Assembly: GCF_009827055.1 (NCBI RefSeq)
Contig: NZ_WUMK01000009.1
Location: 248,001-312,000 of the forward strand
DNA from: Shinella kummerowiae
GTDB taxonomy: Bacteria > Pseudomonadota > Alphaproteobacteria > Rhizobiales > Rhizobiaceae
Direction of reading: 5' to 3'
Length of the DNA stretch: 64,000 nucleotides
The notes beneath the pieces are model-generated. The model was not told where the DNA came from. It did not search any database and saw only the letters and a list, made by a program, of their open reading frames with translations. Positions within the stretch are counted from its first letter, which is position 1. Every line of letters begins with the position of its first letter. A program made the position numbers and the translations under genes. Positions 1 to 9,656 of the stretch are shown piece after piece.

Positions 1-873
1 CGGATCCATCAGCTGGGCGGAGGAGAGATTGAAGGAGAGGAAGAGTTCCTTCGGCCAGGACAGCGCGGTTTCAGCGGCCTTGCGCAACAGCGTGTCCGAC
101 AGCGCATCGATGAAACCGCGCTCTTCGGCAAGCGGCACGAAGACGGCGGGCGAGACATAGCCGAGATCCGCATCGCACCAGCGGGCGAGCGCCTCGAAGC
201 CAACGACCGTATCGTCGCGCAGGCTGACGATCGGCTGAAAATGCACGTCCACCTCATTGGCGATGATGGCATTGCGCAGCGCCTGTTCGAGCTGCGTGGC
301 GCGCTTCATCTCCTGGGCGATTTCCTGCGAATAGACGGTGATCTGGCCACGGCCGCGGCGCTTCGACCGGTAGAGCGCGGTATCGGCGCTCTTCAGAAGC
401 TCGGTAAAGTCCTCGCCGGCGAAGGGGTAGATGGCAAAGCCGAAGGAAGCGGACAGGCGCACGTTGCGGTCGCCGAGATCGAACGGCGCCGACAGCACTT
501 CGCGCAGCATCTGGCCGATCTTTTCGGCACCCTTGCGCTCGAAGACCAGCGGCAGCACGAAGGCGAACTCGTCGCCGCCGTGGCGGGTGACGGTCGCGCC
601 GTCCGGAATGCAGGCTTTCAGACGATGCGCGACTTGGCAGAGGATCTCGTCGCCGGCGCGCGGGCCGAAAAGGTCGTTGATCGGTTTGAAACCATCGAGA
701 TTGGCCATGCCGATGGCGAAGGGCGCCGGGTCTTCCTCGCGCTCCTTGGCGATCTGGCGCACCTTGTCGCGCAGCCGGTAAAGGTTACCGAGCCCGGTCA
801 ACGGGTCGGTGTAAGCCATGGCATGGAGGTCAGTCTGGGAAACATCCAGCGCCGCATGTTCAGCAGACTTCAT
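1..873 (-). CDS. GGDEF-EAL cyclic-di-GMP signalling protein, C-terminus cut by window edge
   Basis: The leftward frame is open from an ATG at 873 to base 1, giving 291 residues and continuing outside the window. After a short N-terminal stretch it reads PLTGLGN, then a GGDEF domain with an intact HGGDEF signature (predicted active diguanylate cyclase half), then the start of an EAL domain with FEALARW, the first phosphodiesterase motif. No membrane segment or sensory domain precedes the GGDEF, so it is probably a cytoplasmic enzyme that makes or degrades c-di-GMP. The start is supported by GGGA about 8 bases upstream. The remaining EAL residues lie outside the window, so phosphodiesterase competence cannot be judged. 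Confidence 0.88.
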   Translation of the reverse strand, partial: MKSAEHAALDVSQTDLHAMAYTDPLTGLGNLYRLRDKVRQIAKEREEDPAPFAIGMANLDGFKPINDLFGPRAGDEILCQVAHRLKACIPDGATVTRHGGDEFAFVLPLVFERKGAEKIGQMLREVLSAPFDLGDRNVRLSASFGFAIYPFAGEDFTELLKSADTALYRSKRRGRGQITVYSQEIAQEMKRATQLEQALRNAIIANEVDVHFQPIVSLRDDTVVGFEALARWCDADLGYVSPAVFVPLAEERGFIDALSDTLLRKAAETALSWPKELFLSFNLSSAQLMDP

Positions 874-1013
874 CAATGATTTCCCGTACTTGCACCCGAT
901 CTCCGCCGACCTCTCCACGATGGGGCATGATCGTTAACAAATGCATAGCAAGCGATGCTCAGTCCTCCCCACCTGCCTCCCCATTTTTGGGGAGTTGACC
1001 ACCCGTTTTCAAC

Positions 1014-2753
1014 TTACGCGACATTTTTCTCCGGCTTGCCGGCGGCGTAACGCTGGTAGATGGCCTCGATCATGTCGGGGCTCACCGGCTTGGTGATGTA
1101 GTCGTCCATGCCTGCATCCATGCAGTTCTGCATATCGACATTGAGCGCCTGGGCGGTCACGGCGACGATAGGCGTGCGGGTGCCCGTCAGCTTCTCGGCT
1201 TCGCGGATTTCCATCGCCGCATCGATGCCGTTCATGACGGGCATGGAAATATCCATCAGCACGAGGCGCGGCTGGTGCTTGCGCCACAGCATGACCGCTT
1301 CCTCGCCATTCTCGGCGATGCGGTGCGAAATGCCCATGCCTTCGAGGATCTGCGAGAAGACGAACTGGTTGATCTGGTTGTCCTCGGCGACCAGCACCTC
1401 GATGTCGCCGACGGCGGCCGGCAGCATGGTCGAAATGTCGGTGGCGATGTACCAGTCGTCGGACAGCGAGACCGGCGTCAGGATATCGCCCAGCGGCGAG
1501 CCGTCTTGCGACAGCAATTCATGCTCCTCGACGAGCGCGCGCATGAAATCCGGGCCGATGCCATCCGGGCTGATCAACCGCGTGGCGATGCCGCGGCTGT
1601 TCGCCTGGATGATTTCGTGGCCGGACATGTTGTCGTCGATGACCACGAGATCGATCGCAAGCCCCTGGCGGGCGGCAAGGGTAAGGAAGGCATCGTATTC
1701 CCGCACGCTGCTGACGGCGCAGCAATCGCCCCCGCGCGCCTTGAATTCCGCCACGAGGATGTCCTCGATATGCGGGTTCGGGGTGACGACGAGGATGCGC
1801 TTGCCGGCGACGACGCGCAATTCCTCGGGATTGAGCTGATCCAGCAGCAGGCGGCGCTCCGCGTCGCGCACGGGATCGAAGCAGTTCTGCGCCTCCACGA
1901 AGCCGCCCGGTACGCGCAGCACGGCGTCGTCGGTGTCCGTGACAGTCCGCTCGCCCGTCACGAAGGCTGTCACGTCCTCCATCAGCGTCACCAGGGCGTA
2001 ATGCCCCGGCGCACCGATGCGATATTTGCGGGTGATGGCATAGAGATTGGACCCATCGGCGCGGATGACGTGTTCCGCGAGCGTATAGGGTTCGCCCGTC
2101 TCCAGCACGGCGCGGTCGCTGCTTTCGATCCGCTCGGCGCTCTCGGCATCGGCAAGCGTCCAGATCGAGCGGCCGATGATGCTGTCGGCGCTGGTGTCGT
2201 AGATGGTGCAGAACGCCTTGTTGACGGCGATATAGGTGAGGTTGCGGTCCTTGATGACCACCGGCGACGGCAGGCTCTCGAGGATGGCCTCGGTCAGCGC
2301 GATGCGCTCGAGATCGACACGCCACTGCTCTTCCTGCTTCTTCTGCTCGGAGACATCGACCAAGGTCGTCACGTTGTAGCCGCTCGGCAGGCGGCGCTTG
2401 CGGAAATGGATCCAGCGGTCGCGGCCAAGCCGCTCGACGGCGTCATATTGCTCGCGCCAATGGGCGGAGATGCGGGTGGAGATCCACTCCTCGCGGTTGA
2501 CCGCCTTGTGACGCTGCTCCAGCGGGATGCCATAGCGCACGCCGCTGTCGAAGATCGCGCCGAGCACGTCGCGCAGCCGGGTGCCGGGTTTCAGCGTATC
2601 GGGGGGGATGGGGAAGTAGCGCAGGACCTGGCGACTGGCGAAGACGAGGCAGTCGTTCTTGTCATAGACGATTACGGCGGCGGCGAGAATATCGCACGCG
2701 GCCTCAAACATTCCCAGCCGGATGTTCGCGTCGGACGACGCTACATCATTCAT
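1014..2753 (-). CDS. PAS-PAS-pseudoreceiver-receiver response regulator lacking a kinase domain
   Basis: A 579-residue cytoplasmic protein. Two PAS domains fill about residues 10-145 and 150-275. A receiver-like segment at about 315-430 keeps a receiver fold (KRILVV at the start, LVVIDDN in the middle) but looks degenerate. A canonical receiver occupies about 453-575, with acidic AEDN, phosphoacceptor Asp501 in LMDISMP and Lys555 in YITKPV. I see no HisKA, HATPase, GGDEF or DNA-binding domain, so it is not a conventional hybrid kinase. It probably senses a signal by PAS and is phosphorylated by, or titrates, a partner kinase encoded elsewhere. The ATG at 2753 (MNDVASS) follows AGGA by 8 bases; an in-frame ATG at 2792 lacks a ribosome binding site. 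It reads in the same direction as the GGDEF-EAL gene, 140 bases away. Confidence 0.8.
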   Translation of the reverse strand: MNDVASSDANIRLGMFEAACDILAAAVIVYDKNDCLVFASRQVLRYFPIPPDTLKPGTRLRDVLGAIFDSGVRYGIPLEQRHKAVNREEWISTRISAHWREQYDAVERLGRDRWIHFRKRRLPSGYNVTTLVDVSEQKKQEEQWRVDLERIALTEAILESLPSPVVIKDRNLTYIAVNKAFCTIYDTSADSIIGRSIWTLADAESAERIESSDRAVLETGEPYTLAEHVIRADGSNLYAITRKYRIGAPGHYALVTLMEDVTAFVTGERTVTDTDDAVLRVPGGFVEAQNCFDPVRDAERRLLLDQLNPEELRVVAGKRILVVTPNPHIEDILVAEFKARGGDCCAVSSVREYDAFLTLAARQGLAIDLVVIDDNMSGHEIIQANSRGIATRLISPDGIGPDFMRALVEEHELLSQDGSPLGDILTPVSLSDDWYIATDISTMLPAAVGDIEVLVAEDNQINQFVFSQILEGMGISHRIAENGEEAVMLWRKHQPRLVLMDISMPVMNGIDAAMEIREAEKLTGTRTPIVAVTAQALNVDMQNCMDAGMDDYITKPVSPDMIEAIYQRYAAGKPEKNVA

Positions 2754-3018
2754 TGTGGCAGTCCTCGCCTGTCTGGCATTCCCCGGAAACATGCTGATCG
2801 GTGCTCATCGCACCTGGACGTGAGGGAATGACAGCGGCCAGCGACGCTGAAATTTGTCCACCGGGAAACCGGACTTCTCGTGTTCATACGAGCGTTCGGG
2901 CACGTTCGCAGCATTTTATTAAAGCCTGATTAAACGATTTCGGGTCGTCGGCGTGCAGGACACGGGATAAGGCAACTTGGCACTGGCAAGGCCCGGCCGA
3001 ATCCGCGAAAATAGCCCC

Positions 3019-4818
3019 ATGACCATCAGGCAGCTTTCCGAAACCCTCATCAACCAGATTGCCGCCGGCGAAGTGATCGAACGGCCGGCCAGTGCCGCCA
3101 AGGAGCTGATCGAGAACGCGCTGGATGCCGGCGCGACGCGCATCGAGATAGCGACGGCCGGCGGCGGCAAGACGCTGCTGCGCATCACCGACAATGGCAG
3201 CGGCATGGCGCCCGCCGATCTGGAACTGGCAATCCGCCGGCACTGCACCTCCAAGCTCGACGCGGACCTCACCGACATCCGCACGCTGGGTTTCCGCGGC
3301 GAAGCGCTGCCGTCGATCGGCTCCGTCGCGAAACTTTCGCTGCTCAGCCGCACGGCCGATGCCGGCGAAGGGGCCGAGATCAGCGTGACGGGCGGCAAGG
3401 TGGTGCCGGTGCGCCCCGCCGCCGCCAACCGCGGCACCGTCGTCGAAGTGCGCGACCTGTTTTTCGCGACACCGGCGCGGCTCAAATTCCTGAAGAGCGA
3501 GAAGGCGGAGGCCTCGGCGATTTCCGACGTGGTGCGCCGCATGGCAATCGCCTTTCCGCATGTGCGCTTCGTGCTGTCGGGTTCCGACCGCACGACGCTG
3601 GAATTCCCCGCGACCGGCACGGACCGGCTCGCCCGCATCGCCCAGGTGCTCGGCCGCGATTTCCGCGACAATGCCATCGAGATCGATGCGGCACGCGAGG
3701 GCGTGCGGCTGACCGGCTTCGCCGGCGTGCCGACCTTCAACCGCGGCAACAGCCTCAACCAGTTCGCCTTCGTCAATGGGCGTCCGGTGCAGGACAAGCT
3801 GGTCTGGTCGGCGTTGCGCGCCGCCTATGCCGAGACGATCCCGCACGGACGCTATCCCGTGGCGGTACTGGCGATCGACATCGACCCGGCACTGGTCGAC
3901 GTCAACGTGCATCCGGCGAAATCCGACGTGCGTTTCCGCGATCCGGGCCTGGTGCGCGGCCTGATCATCGGTGCGATCCGCGAGGCGCTCGCCCGCGAGG
4001 GCAACCGGGCAGCGACGACCGGTGCGAGCGGCATGATGCGCGCCTTCCGGCCGGAAACATCGCAGCCTTCGGCACCCTGGACGCCGACTGCCTCGCCCTA
4101 CCGGCCTTTCGAGGCTGCGACCTCGCCTGCCCCGCTTCGCGAACGGCAGGCGGGTTTTGCGGAGTTCGCAACGCCATCGGCGCGCAGCGAGCCGGTGTTC
4201 GCGCCGTCCGGCCTGCGCGAAGAGGAGCCGCCGCAACGCCATCCGCTCGGCGCCGCCCGCGCGCAGTTGCACGAGAACTATATCGTCGCACAGACCGAGG
4301 ATGGGCTGGTGATCGTCGACCAGCACGCGGCGCACGAACGCCTGGTCTTCGAGGCGATGCGCAATGCCCTGCATGCGCGCGCCGTACCGGCGCAGGTGCT
4401 GCTCATTCCCGAGATCGTCGACCTGCCGGAAGACGATTGCGACCGGCTCGTCGCCCATGCCGACGAGTTTGCAAAGCTCGGCCTCGGTATCGAGCGCTTC
4501 GGCCCCGGTGCGGTGGCGGTGCGCGAGACACCGGCCATGCTCGGCGAGATGGACGCGGCCGGCCTCATCCATCAGCTTGCCGACGAACTGGCGGAGTGGG
4601 ACACGGCGAGCGGGCTCAAGGCCAAGCTCGAGTATCTTGCCGCGACCATGGCCTGCCACGGTTCGGTGCGCTCCGGCCGGCGCATGCGGCCGGAGGAAAT
4701 GAACGCGCTGCTGCGCCAGATGGAGGCGACGCCCGGTTCCGGCCAGTGCAACCACGGGCGGCCGACCTATATCGAACTGAAGCTTTCGGACATCGAACGG
4801 TTGTTCGGGCGTAGCTGA
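3019..4818 (+). CDS. mutL: DNA mismatch repair protein MutL (endonuclease type)
   Basis: A 599-residue protein with the GHKL ATPase at the N-terminus: E32 in [15 protein letters not shown] from D58, then [10 protein letters not shown]. The C-terminal dimerisation domain carries the metal-dependent nicking motif DQHA(X)2E(X)4E beginning at D434 ([12 protein letters not shown]), plus ACHGSVRSG and CNHGRPT. It is therefore of the endonuclease-type MutL used by bacteria without MutH, acting with MutS (not in this window) to remove mismatched strands. A Pro/Ala-rich linker joins the domains at about residues 335-410. The true start is the ATG at 3019 (MTIRQLSE); upstream in-frame codons do not resemble the family. 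Confidence 0.96.
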   Translation: MTIRQLSETLINQIAAGEVIERPASAAKELIENALDAGATRIEIATAGGGKTLLRITDNGSGMAPADLELAIRRHCTSKLDADLTDIRTLGFRGEALPSIGSVAKLSLLSRTADAGEGAEISVTGGKVVPVRPAAANRGTVVEVRDLFFATPARLKFLKSEKAEASAISDVVRRMAIAFPHVRFVLSGSDRTTLEFPATGTDRLARIAQVLGRDFRDNAIEIDAAREGVRLTGFAGVPTFNRGNSLNQFAFVNGRPVQDKLVWSALRAAYAETIPHGRYPVAVLAIDIDPALVDVNVHPAKSDVRFRDPGLVRGLIIGAIREALAREGNRAATTGASGMMRAFRPETSQPSAPWTPTASPYRPFEAATSPAPLRERQAGFAEFATPSARSEPVFAPSGLREEEPPQRHPLGAARAQLHENYIVAQTEDGLVIVDQHAAHERLVFEAMRNALHARAVPAQVLLIPEIVDLPEDDCDRLVAHADEFAKLGLGIERFGPGAVAVRETPAMLGEMDAAGLIHQLADELAEWDTASGLKAKLEYLAATMACHGSVRSGRRMRPEEMNALLRQMEATPGSGQCNHGRPTYIELKLSDIERLFGRS

Positions 4819-4900
4819 CGACAGCGAAAATGCTGGAAATTTCACCCTTGCCGCGATATGGCAGCATGACGACCAGATGACACGGATATTGAGATCGATG

Positions 4901-5168
<268 letters not shown>

Positions 5169-5212
5169 ATGTTGCTGCGGAGCACGGCCACGGCGTCAAT
5201 CTTTTAAGCCGC

Positions 5213-5236
5213 TATTGGCTACTGCCTATTGCCTAC
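5213..5236. repeat. Degenerate inverted copies of the GGCAGTA heptamer
   Basis: Read on the minus strand this segment is GGCGGTA, GGCAATA, GGCAGTA and GCCAATA, i.e. four diverged heptamers in the orientation opposite to the array at 5127. They encode the last residues of LpxK (AVGNRQ) and its TAG stop. Together with the first array they could form a bidirectional transcription barrier between the two convergent genes. Confidence 0.75.
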
Positions 5237-6271
5237 CGCCTTGCTCCCCTGCAGTTTCCGCCGTCGTGCATTGGCAATTGCCGCGTCGATGATCGCATCC
5301 GGCCCCTTCGGGTCGTCGAAGTGGATTTCCACCTCGATCACCCGGCTCTTTTCCTTCAACTCCTCCGAACGGCCATGCCCGCCGGCAAGGCGCACACTGT
5401 CCTTGGATGTCGTGACGAGCTGGTAGCTGAGCCCTTCGGCATGGTCGAGGATTTCCGCCACCTCGTCGTCGCTCAAATAATGATGGTCGGGGAAGCTGCG
5501 GGTCACGTAGAGATGCGCGCCGGTCTCGTTGACGGTGCGGAAGAACTTTTCGTTGTCGGCGATGCCCGACCAGGCCATGACGACCTGCCCCTCCAGATCT
5601 TCGGCACCCACGGTGACGAGCGTAGCGGAATGGACCGCCTTGCCGGCACGCGCCGCCTGGCGGATCAATCGGTCGGCCGCATTGCCATCGCCGATCGCCA
5701 GCAGCGCGCTCGCCTGGCGCATCTGTTCGGCCAGCGGCGCACGCACCGGGCCGCTCGGCACGAGGTGGCCGTTGCCGATGCCGCGGCGCGTGTCGATGAC
5801 CAGCAGCGCATAATCGAAGCTCAGTTGCGCGCTCTGGAAGCCGTCATCCATGATGATGAGGTCGGCGCCCTCCTCCACCAGCTTTTTCGCGCCCTTGATC
5901 CGCTTACGGGCGATGACCGTCAAAGCTTCCCGGGCGAGCAGCAGCGGTTCGTCCCCGACGGCGCGGGCATAGTGGTGATGGGGATCGACGACGGTGGTCA
6001 CGTCGAGCGAACCGCCATAGCCGCGGGAGAGGAAGCCCGGCTTGAGGCCCCGCGCCTTTGCGGCACGGGCGATGGCGATCGCCGTCGGCGTCTTGCCGGC
6101 ACCGCCGACGGTGAAGTTGCCGACACAGATGACCGGGACCGGCACTTCCCCGCGCCGCTTCTTGCGCATGCGCTGGCCGGCGACCAGGCCATAGAGGCGC
6201 GAGACGGGCCAGAGCGCATAGGCCCGCCAGTCCGGCTTCGTCCACCAGAAAGGCGGTGCTTCACTTACCAT
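5219..6271 (-). CDS. lpxK: Tetraacyldisaccharide 4'-kinase LpxK
   Basis: A 350-residue inner-membrane-associated kinase that phosphorylates the 4' position of the tetraacyldisaccharide to form lipid IVA. It has the LpxK N-terminus ([19 protein letters not shown]), a Walker A loop [11 protein letters not shown] near residue 57, the SRGYGG segment, and DDGFQ in the centre. The start at 6271 follows GGGGG by 4 bases. It is the last gene of the leftward envelope cluster. The C-terminus is built from the heptamer repeat, so the last few residues (AVGNRQ) are probably not conserved. Confidence in the function is high. Confidence 0.95.
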   Translation of the reverse strand: MVSEAPPFWWTKPDWRAYALWPVSRLYGLVAGQRMRKKRRGEVPVPVICVGNFTVGGAGKTPTAIAIARAAKARGLKPGFLSRGYGGSLDVTTVVDPHHHYARAVGDEPLLLAREALTVIARKRIKGAKKLVEEGADLIIMDDGFQSAQLSFDYALLVIDTRRGIGNGHLVPSGPVRAPLAEQMRQASALLAIGDGNAADRLIRQAARAGKAVHSATLVTVGAEDLEGQVVMAWSGIADNEKFFRTVNETGAHLYVTRSFPDHHYLSDDEVAEILDHAEGLSYQLVTTSKDSVRLAGGHGRSEELKEKSRVIEVEIHFDDPKGPDAIIDAAIANARRRKLQGSKAVGNRQ

Positions 6272-6378
6272 TCGGCCCCCAGCGAGCGCTTCTGCCCGAT
6301 CGTTGCGTCAAGAAACGCGAGAAGGCGCGGAAAATCAACCATGAGAGACGGTTTGCCTGGCAAGACGGTTGCGGCGTC

Positions 6379-7113
6379 TCACGCTGCCGGACGTGCGGCC
6401 GCGGCTTCGGGGAAGAGCGGCACGAGTTCGGTGATGTCGTTGAGGCAGTAGTCGGAGGCGTCGGCCAGCGATTCCCGCGAGCCCGTGCCGGTGAGCACGG
6501 CGACGGTGAGGCCGGCGCCGGCATTGCGGCCCATGTGCATGTCGTGATTGTTGTCGCCGACGACGGCGACCTGATGCGGCTCGAGGCCGGTCGCAGCGCA
6601 GAAGCCGAGCACCATGCCGGCTTCCGGCTTGATGCCGAAGCCGCTGTCATAGCCGGCGACGTAGTGGAGATAGTTTTCGAAGCCGAAGCGCTTTGCCGTT
6701 GCGCGGATCGAGGCCTCGTTGTCGCTGGAGGCGACGCCCAGCCAGTAACCACGGGCGTGCATGGTGGCGAAGAAATCAGCAAGATCGGTGACGGCGACCG
6801 CAAGCTGCGCGGAATTGGCGAAGAGGCCGTCGAAATGGATGGTCAGCGCCTCCACGGTGAAGGGTGCGCCGGCCGCAACGAAGCCCTCGGCGATTTCCAC
6901 CGTATTGCCGGCGGCCAGCAGGCTATCGGGCATGACATGGCCGGTGTCCGGGTCCATACCGCCCGCCACGAGCAGCTTGCGCGCCAGATCTTCATCGCCA
7001 AGTGCGGCAACGCGGGCGAGCTCGTAGTTCACCGGTACCCAGCTCCGGGCATAGTCGAGCAGCGTTCCGTCCTTGTCGAAGAGGATGCCGGAAATCGTCG
7101 CTGCCTTGGTCAT
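6379..7113 (-). CDS. HAD-superfamily phosphatase (phosphoglycolate phosphatase-like)
   Basis: A 244-residue HAD hydrolase with all four motifs: DKDGT (nucleophile and acid Asp), VASSD, the Lys in GIKP, and VVGDNNHDM. The cap domain is helical and placed between motifs I and II, as in subfamily IA phosphatases such as Gph. The substrate is unknown. It lies between waaA (11 bases upstream) and lpxK (107 bases downstream) in the same direction and is probably co-transcribed, but a role in lipopolysaccharide synthesis is not shown by the sequence. AAGGACGGGAC precedes the start. Confidence 0.85.
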   Translation of the reverse strand: MTKAATISGILFDKDGTLLDYARSWVPVNYELARVAALGDEDLARKLLVAGGMDPDTGHVMPDSLLAAGNTVEIAEGFVAAGAPFTVEALTIHFDGLFANSAQLAVAVTDLADFFATMHARGYWLGVASSDNEASIRATAKRFGFENYLHYVAGYDSGFGIKPEAGMVLGFCAATGLEPHQVAVVGDNNHDMHMGRNAGAGLTVAVLTGTGSRESLADASDYCLNDITELVPLFPEAAAARPAA

Positions 7114-7124
7114 GTCCCGTCCTT

Positions 7125-8441
7125 TCAGGAGGTCTGGCGCGGGTGGAGCCGCGCCTTCACGGTGAGCGGATTGATATAGGGTTCCAGCCCCTTGACCGTG
7201 GCGCGCAAGGCGCCGCGCATTTCCTGCACGGTCTCTTGCCCGGCCTCGATCATCTGCTTGCGCATCTCGTCGTTGCTCAAGAGGTAGTGTACGCCCTTGG
7301 CCAGCATCTCGACGTCGCGCACCATCTTGGCGCTGCCGTTACGGGCGAGCTGCTGGTAGGCCTCGCGGAAATTCTGCACGTTGCCGCCGGACAGGATCGC
7401 GCAGCCGAGCATGGCCGGCTCCAGCGGGTTCTGTCCGCCTTCCGCAAACAGCGAACGGCCAACGAAGGCGATTTCCGTCATGCGCAGGTAGAGCCCCATT
7501 TCGCCGATCGTATCGCCGAGGAAGATATCGGTCTCCGGCGTCAGCGGGTCGTTCAATGTGCGACGGGCGACATTCAGGCCGCGCGCCGTCAGCATGTCCG
7601 CGATGGCATCGCTGCGCTCGGGATGGCGCGGCACGATGATGGTGAGGAGGCCCGGCGTGCGCTCCTTCAACACGCGGTGCACATTGCCGGCGGCCGCTTC
7701 CTCGCCCTCGAAGGTCGAGATCGCCGCCCAGGTGCGACGGCCCTTGATCTGGTCGAGATAGGCCTTCAGCACGGCGGCATCGGCCGGCGGCCCATCCGTA
7801 TCGACCTTGAGGTTGCCGGAGACCATGACCGGCAGGGCACCCAGCGTGCGGAAGCGTTCCGCATCCAGCTCCGACTGCGCGATGACCAGGGCGAAATTCT
7901 CGAAGATCGCGTCGGCGATCGACATGCGCCGCTTCCAGCGCGGAAAGGACCGGTCCGAGATGCGGCCGTTCACCAGGACCTGCGGGATATGCCGCTTGCT
8001 GAGCTCCAGGATGGTCATCGGCCAGATTTCCGACTCCGCCATGATGGCGAGATCGGGATGCCAGTATTCCAGGAAACGGCTGATTGCCGGCTTCAGGTCG
8101 AGCGGCACATATTGGTGGATGACATCATTGCCGAGGCGGTCGCGCACGATCTTGGCCGAGGTGATGGTACCGGTCGTGAGCAGGACGGCTATGCCGCGGC
8201 GGCGCACTTCCTTGATGAGCGGCAGCACCGCATTGGTCTCGCCGACGCTTGCCGCATGAAACCAGACGAGCGGGCCCGCCGGGCGGTCGACGCTGGCGAA
8301 GCCGTAGCGTTCGCGGCGGCGGGAGCGTTCTTCCTTGCCCTTGGCCACCCGCAGCGCCAGATAGGGACCGACGATCGGGTAAAGCGCGACGCCGCCCCAG
8401 CGGTAAAGCGAAAGCGCGAAACGGGCGAGCCGCCTGCTCAT
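7125..8441 (-). CDS. waaA: 3-deoxy-D-manno-octulosonic acid (Kdo) transferase
   Basis: A 438-residue GT-B glycosyltransferase that adds Kdo to lipid A. It begins MSRRLARFALSLYRWGG with a single N-terminal membrane anchor, then has WFHAASVGE (acceptor loop, the Glu being catalytic in the family), TTGTITSA, AESEIWP and, in the C-terminal nucleotide-binding lobe, GGQNPLEPAMLG. An ATG further upstream would add 73 residues of low-quality sequence unlike the family, so I use 8441. It lies downstream of DUF4170 and upstream of the HAD gene and lpxK. Confidence 0.94.
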   Translation of the reverse strand: MSRRLARFALSLYRWGGVALYPIVGPYLALRVAKGKEERSRRRERYGFASVDRPAGPLVWFHAASVGETNAVLPLIKEVRRRGIAVLLTTGTITSAKIVRDRLGNDVIHQYVPLDLKPAISRFLEYWHPDLAIMAESEIWPMTILELSKRHIPQVLVNGRISDRSFPRWKRRMSIADAIFENFALVIAQSELDAERFRTLGALPVMVSGNLKVDTDGPPADAAVLKAYLDQIKGRRTWAAISTFEGEEAAAGNVHRVLKERTPGLLTIIVPRHPERSDAIADMLTARGLNVARRTLNDPLTPETDIFLGDTIGEMGLYLRMTEIAFVGRSLFAEGGQNPLEPAMLGCAILSGGNVQNFREAYQQLARNGSAKMVRDVEMLAKGVHYLLSNDEMRKQMIEAGQETVQEMRGALRATVKGLEPYINPLTVKARLHPRQTS

Positions 8442-8547
8442 CGGCAGGACACCCCGGTTGCGGCTTTCGGGCTTGTGAGGGTCATGGAAGGTCCGGTTTT
8501 GTCCGGCGCGGCGAAAGCCGCGCGGGAGCGGTGTCAGGGAACGCGTT

Positions 8548-8784
8548 TCAGCCGTTCTGCGGGTCCAGAAGCCGGTGCATGTGCACGATGAAGTAGCGCA
8601 TATGCGCGTTGTCCACGGTCTGCTGGGCCTTCGACTTCCAGGCGGTGAGCGCGCTCGCATAGTCGGGGAAAATTCCGACGATATCGAGATTGTTGAGATC
8701 GCGGAACTGGATGTCCTTGAGCGTGGTCAGTTCGCCGCCGAACACCAGATGGAGGAGCTGTTTCGATTCGGTGGTTTCGGTCAT
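8548..8784 (-). CDS. DUF4170 family small protein
   Basis: A 78-residue cytoplasmic protein of the DUF4170 family: LLHLVFGGELTTLKD, VGIFPDYASALTAWKSKAQ and AHMRYFIVHMHRLLDP. Relatives in rhizobia sit beside the Kdo transferase and the cysQ-like gene, as here, which suggests a role linked to envelope synthesis, but none is established to my knowledge. It starts at ATG 8784 after a purine-rich AAGAGAGAAG. Confidence 0.85.
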   Translation of the reverse strand: MTETTESKQLLHLVFGGELTTLKDIQFRDLNNLDIVGIFPDYASALTAWKSKAQQTVDNAHMRYFIVHMHRLLDPQNG

Positions 8785-8845
8785 GTTCTTCTCTCTTTTT
8801 CTTGTCGGATTTTGGCAGACGGTTTGCGGTATTCCGCATCAAAGG

Positions 8846-9652
8846 TCAATGGCCGGCAAGGTGCCGGGAGGCATCCACAAGGCTGGAAAGCCGGGATAAA
8901 CCGGCAGCGGCAAGCGTCTCATGGCTGACGTTTGGCCGGTTGTAGGACAAGGCCTCGCCATCGAGCGTGACGAGCGATCCGCCGGCCCGCGCCAGGATGA
9001 GGTCGGCGGCCGCCAGATCCCAGTCATGGGCGTTGCGCTTGACCAGCGTGGCATCGATGCGCCCGTCCGCCACCATGGCAAGCCGGTAGGCGAGCGAGGG
9101 CACATGCGAGATGCGGTGCACGCCGCCGACAACATGTTTGTCGATGTGGCGCAGCATGTCTTCCGGCACGGCCATGCGGGTCGGGCGGTCGGCATCCGGC
9201 TCGGTCGCCCTGATCGGCTGGCCGTTCTTCAGCGCCACGCCATCGGCAGCCGCGGTGTAGAGTTCATCGAGCGACGGTGCGAACAGCACGCCGGCGACGG
9301 GGCGGCCCTTGTGCACGACGGCGGCGCTGACGCACCAGATGTCCTTGCCGGCAATGAAGGCGCGCGTGCCGTCGATCGGATCGATGACGAACACGGTCTC
9401 GCAATCCAGCCGTCCGGCATCGTCGTCGGTCTCTTCCGAGAGCCAGCCGTAATTCGGCCGGGCGGACAGCAGCTCCTTCTTGAGGATATCGTTCGCCGCG
9501 AAGTCGGCGGCACTCACCGGTGAGTGGCCGCCATTCTTCCACCAGACCTCTGGCCCCTTGCGGAAGAATTCCAGTGCCCGCGCACCGGCAAGCCGTGCTG
9601 CGGCGGTGAGAAGGTCGAGGTCGGCAGTCCAGTCGTTGGCGGGGCTTGTCAT
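8846..9652 (-). CDS. cysQ: Inositol monophosphatase-family protein, probable 3'(2'),5'-bisphosphate nucleotidase
   Basis: A 268-residue member of the lithium-sensitive phosphatase fold with the two metal-binding signatures DPIDGTRAF (centre) and WDLAAADLILARAGG (C-terminal), and SEET for metal 1. The closest relatives in this genomic position are annotated CysQ, which hydrolyses 3'-phosphoadenosine 5'-phosphate formed in sulfate assimilation; inositol-1-phosphatase activity cannot be excluded. The ATG at 9652 lies 4 bases after the pmbA stop, indicating translational coupling; an upstream ATG at 9670 would overlap pmbA. Confidence 0.85.
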   Translation of the reverse strand: MTSPANDWTADLDLLTAAARLAGARALEFFRKGPEVWWKNGGHSPVSAADFAANDILKKELLSARPNYGWLSEETDDDAGRLDCETVFVIDPIDGTRAFIAGKDIWCVSAAVVHKGRPVAGVLFAPSLDELYTAAADGVALKNGQPIRATEPDADRPTRMAVPEDMLRHIDKHVVGGVHRISHVPSLAYRLAMVADGRIDATLVKRNAHDWDLAAADLILARAGGSLVTLDGEALSYNRPNVSHETLAAAGLSRLSSLVDASRHLAGH

Positions 9653-9656
9653 GACG

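Noticed and set aside
2884..4845. A 653-codon open frame on the minus strand opposite mutL
   Set aside because: It is the complement of a clear mutL with all catalytic motifs; long antisense frames are expected in GC-rich DNA, and the translation is His/Arg-rich with no known domain.
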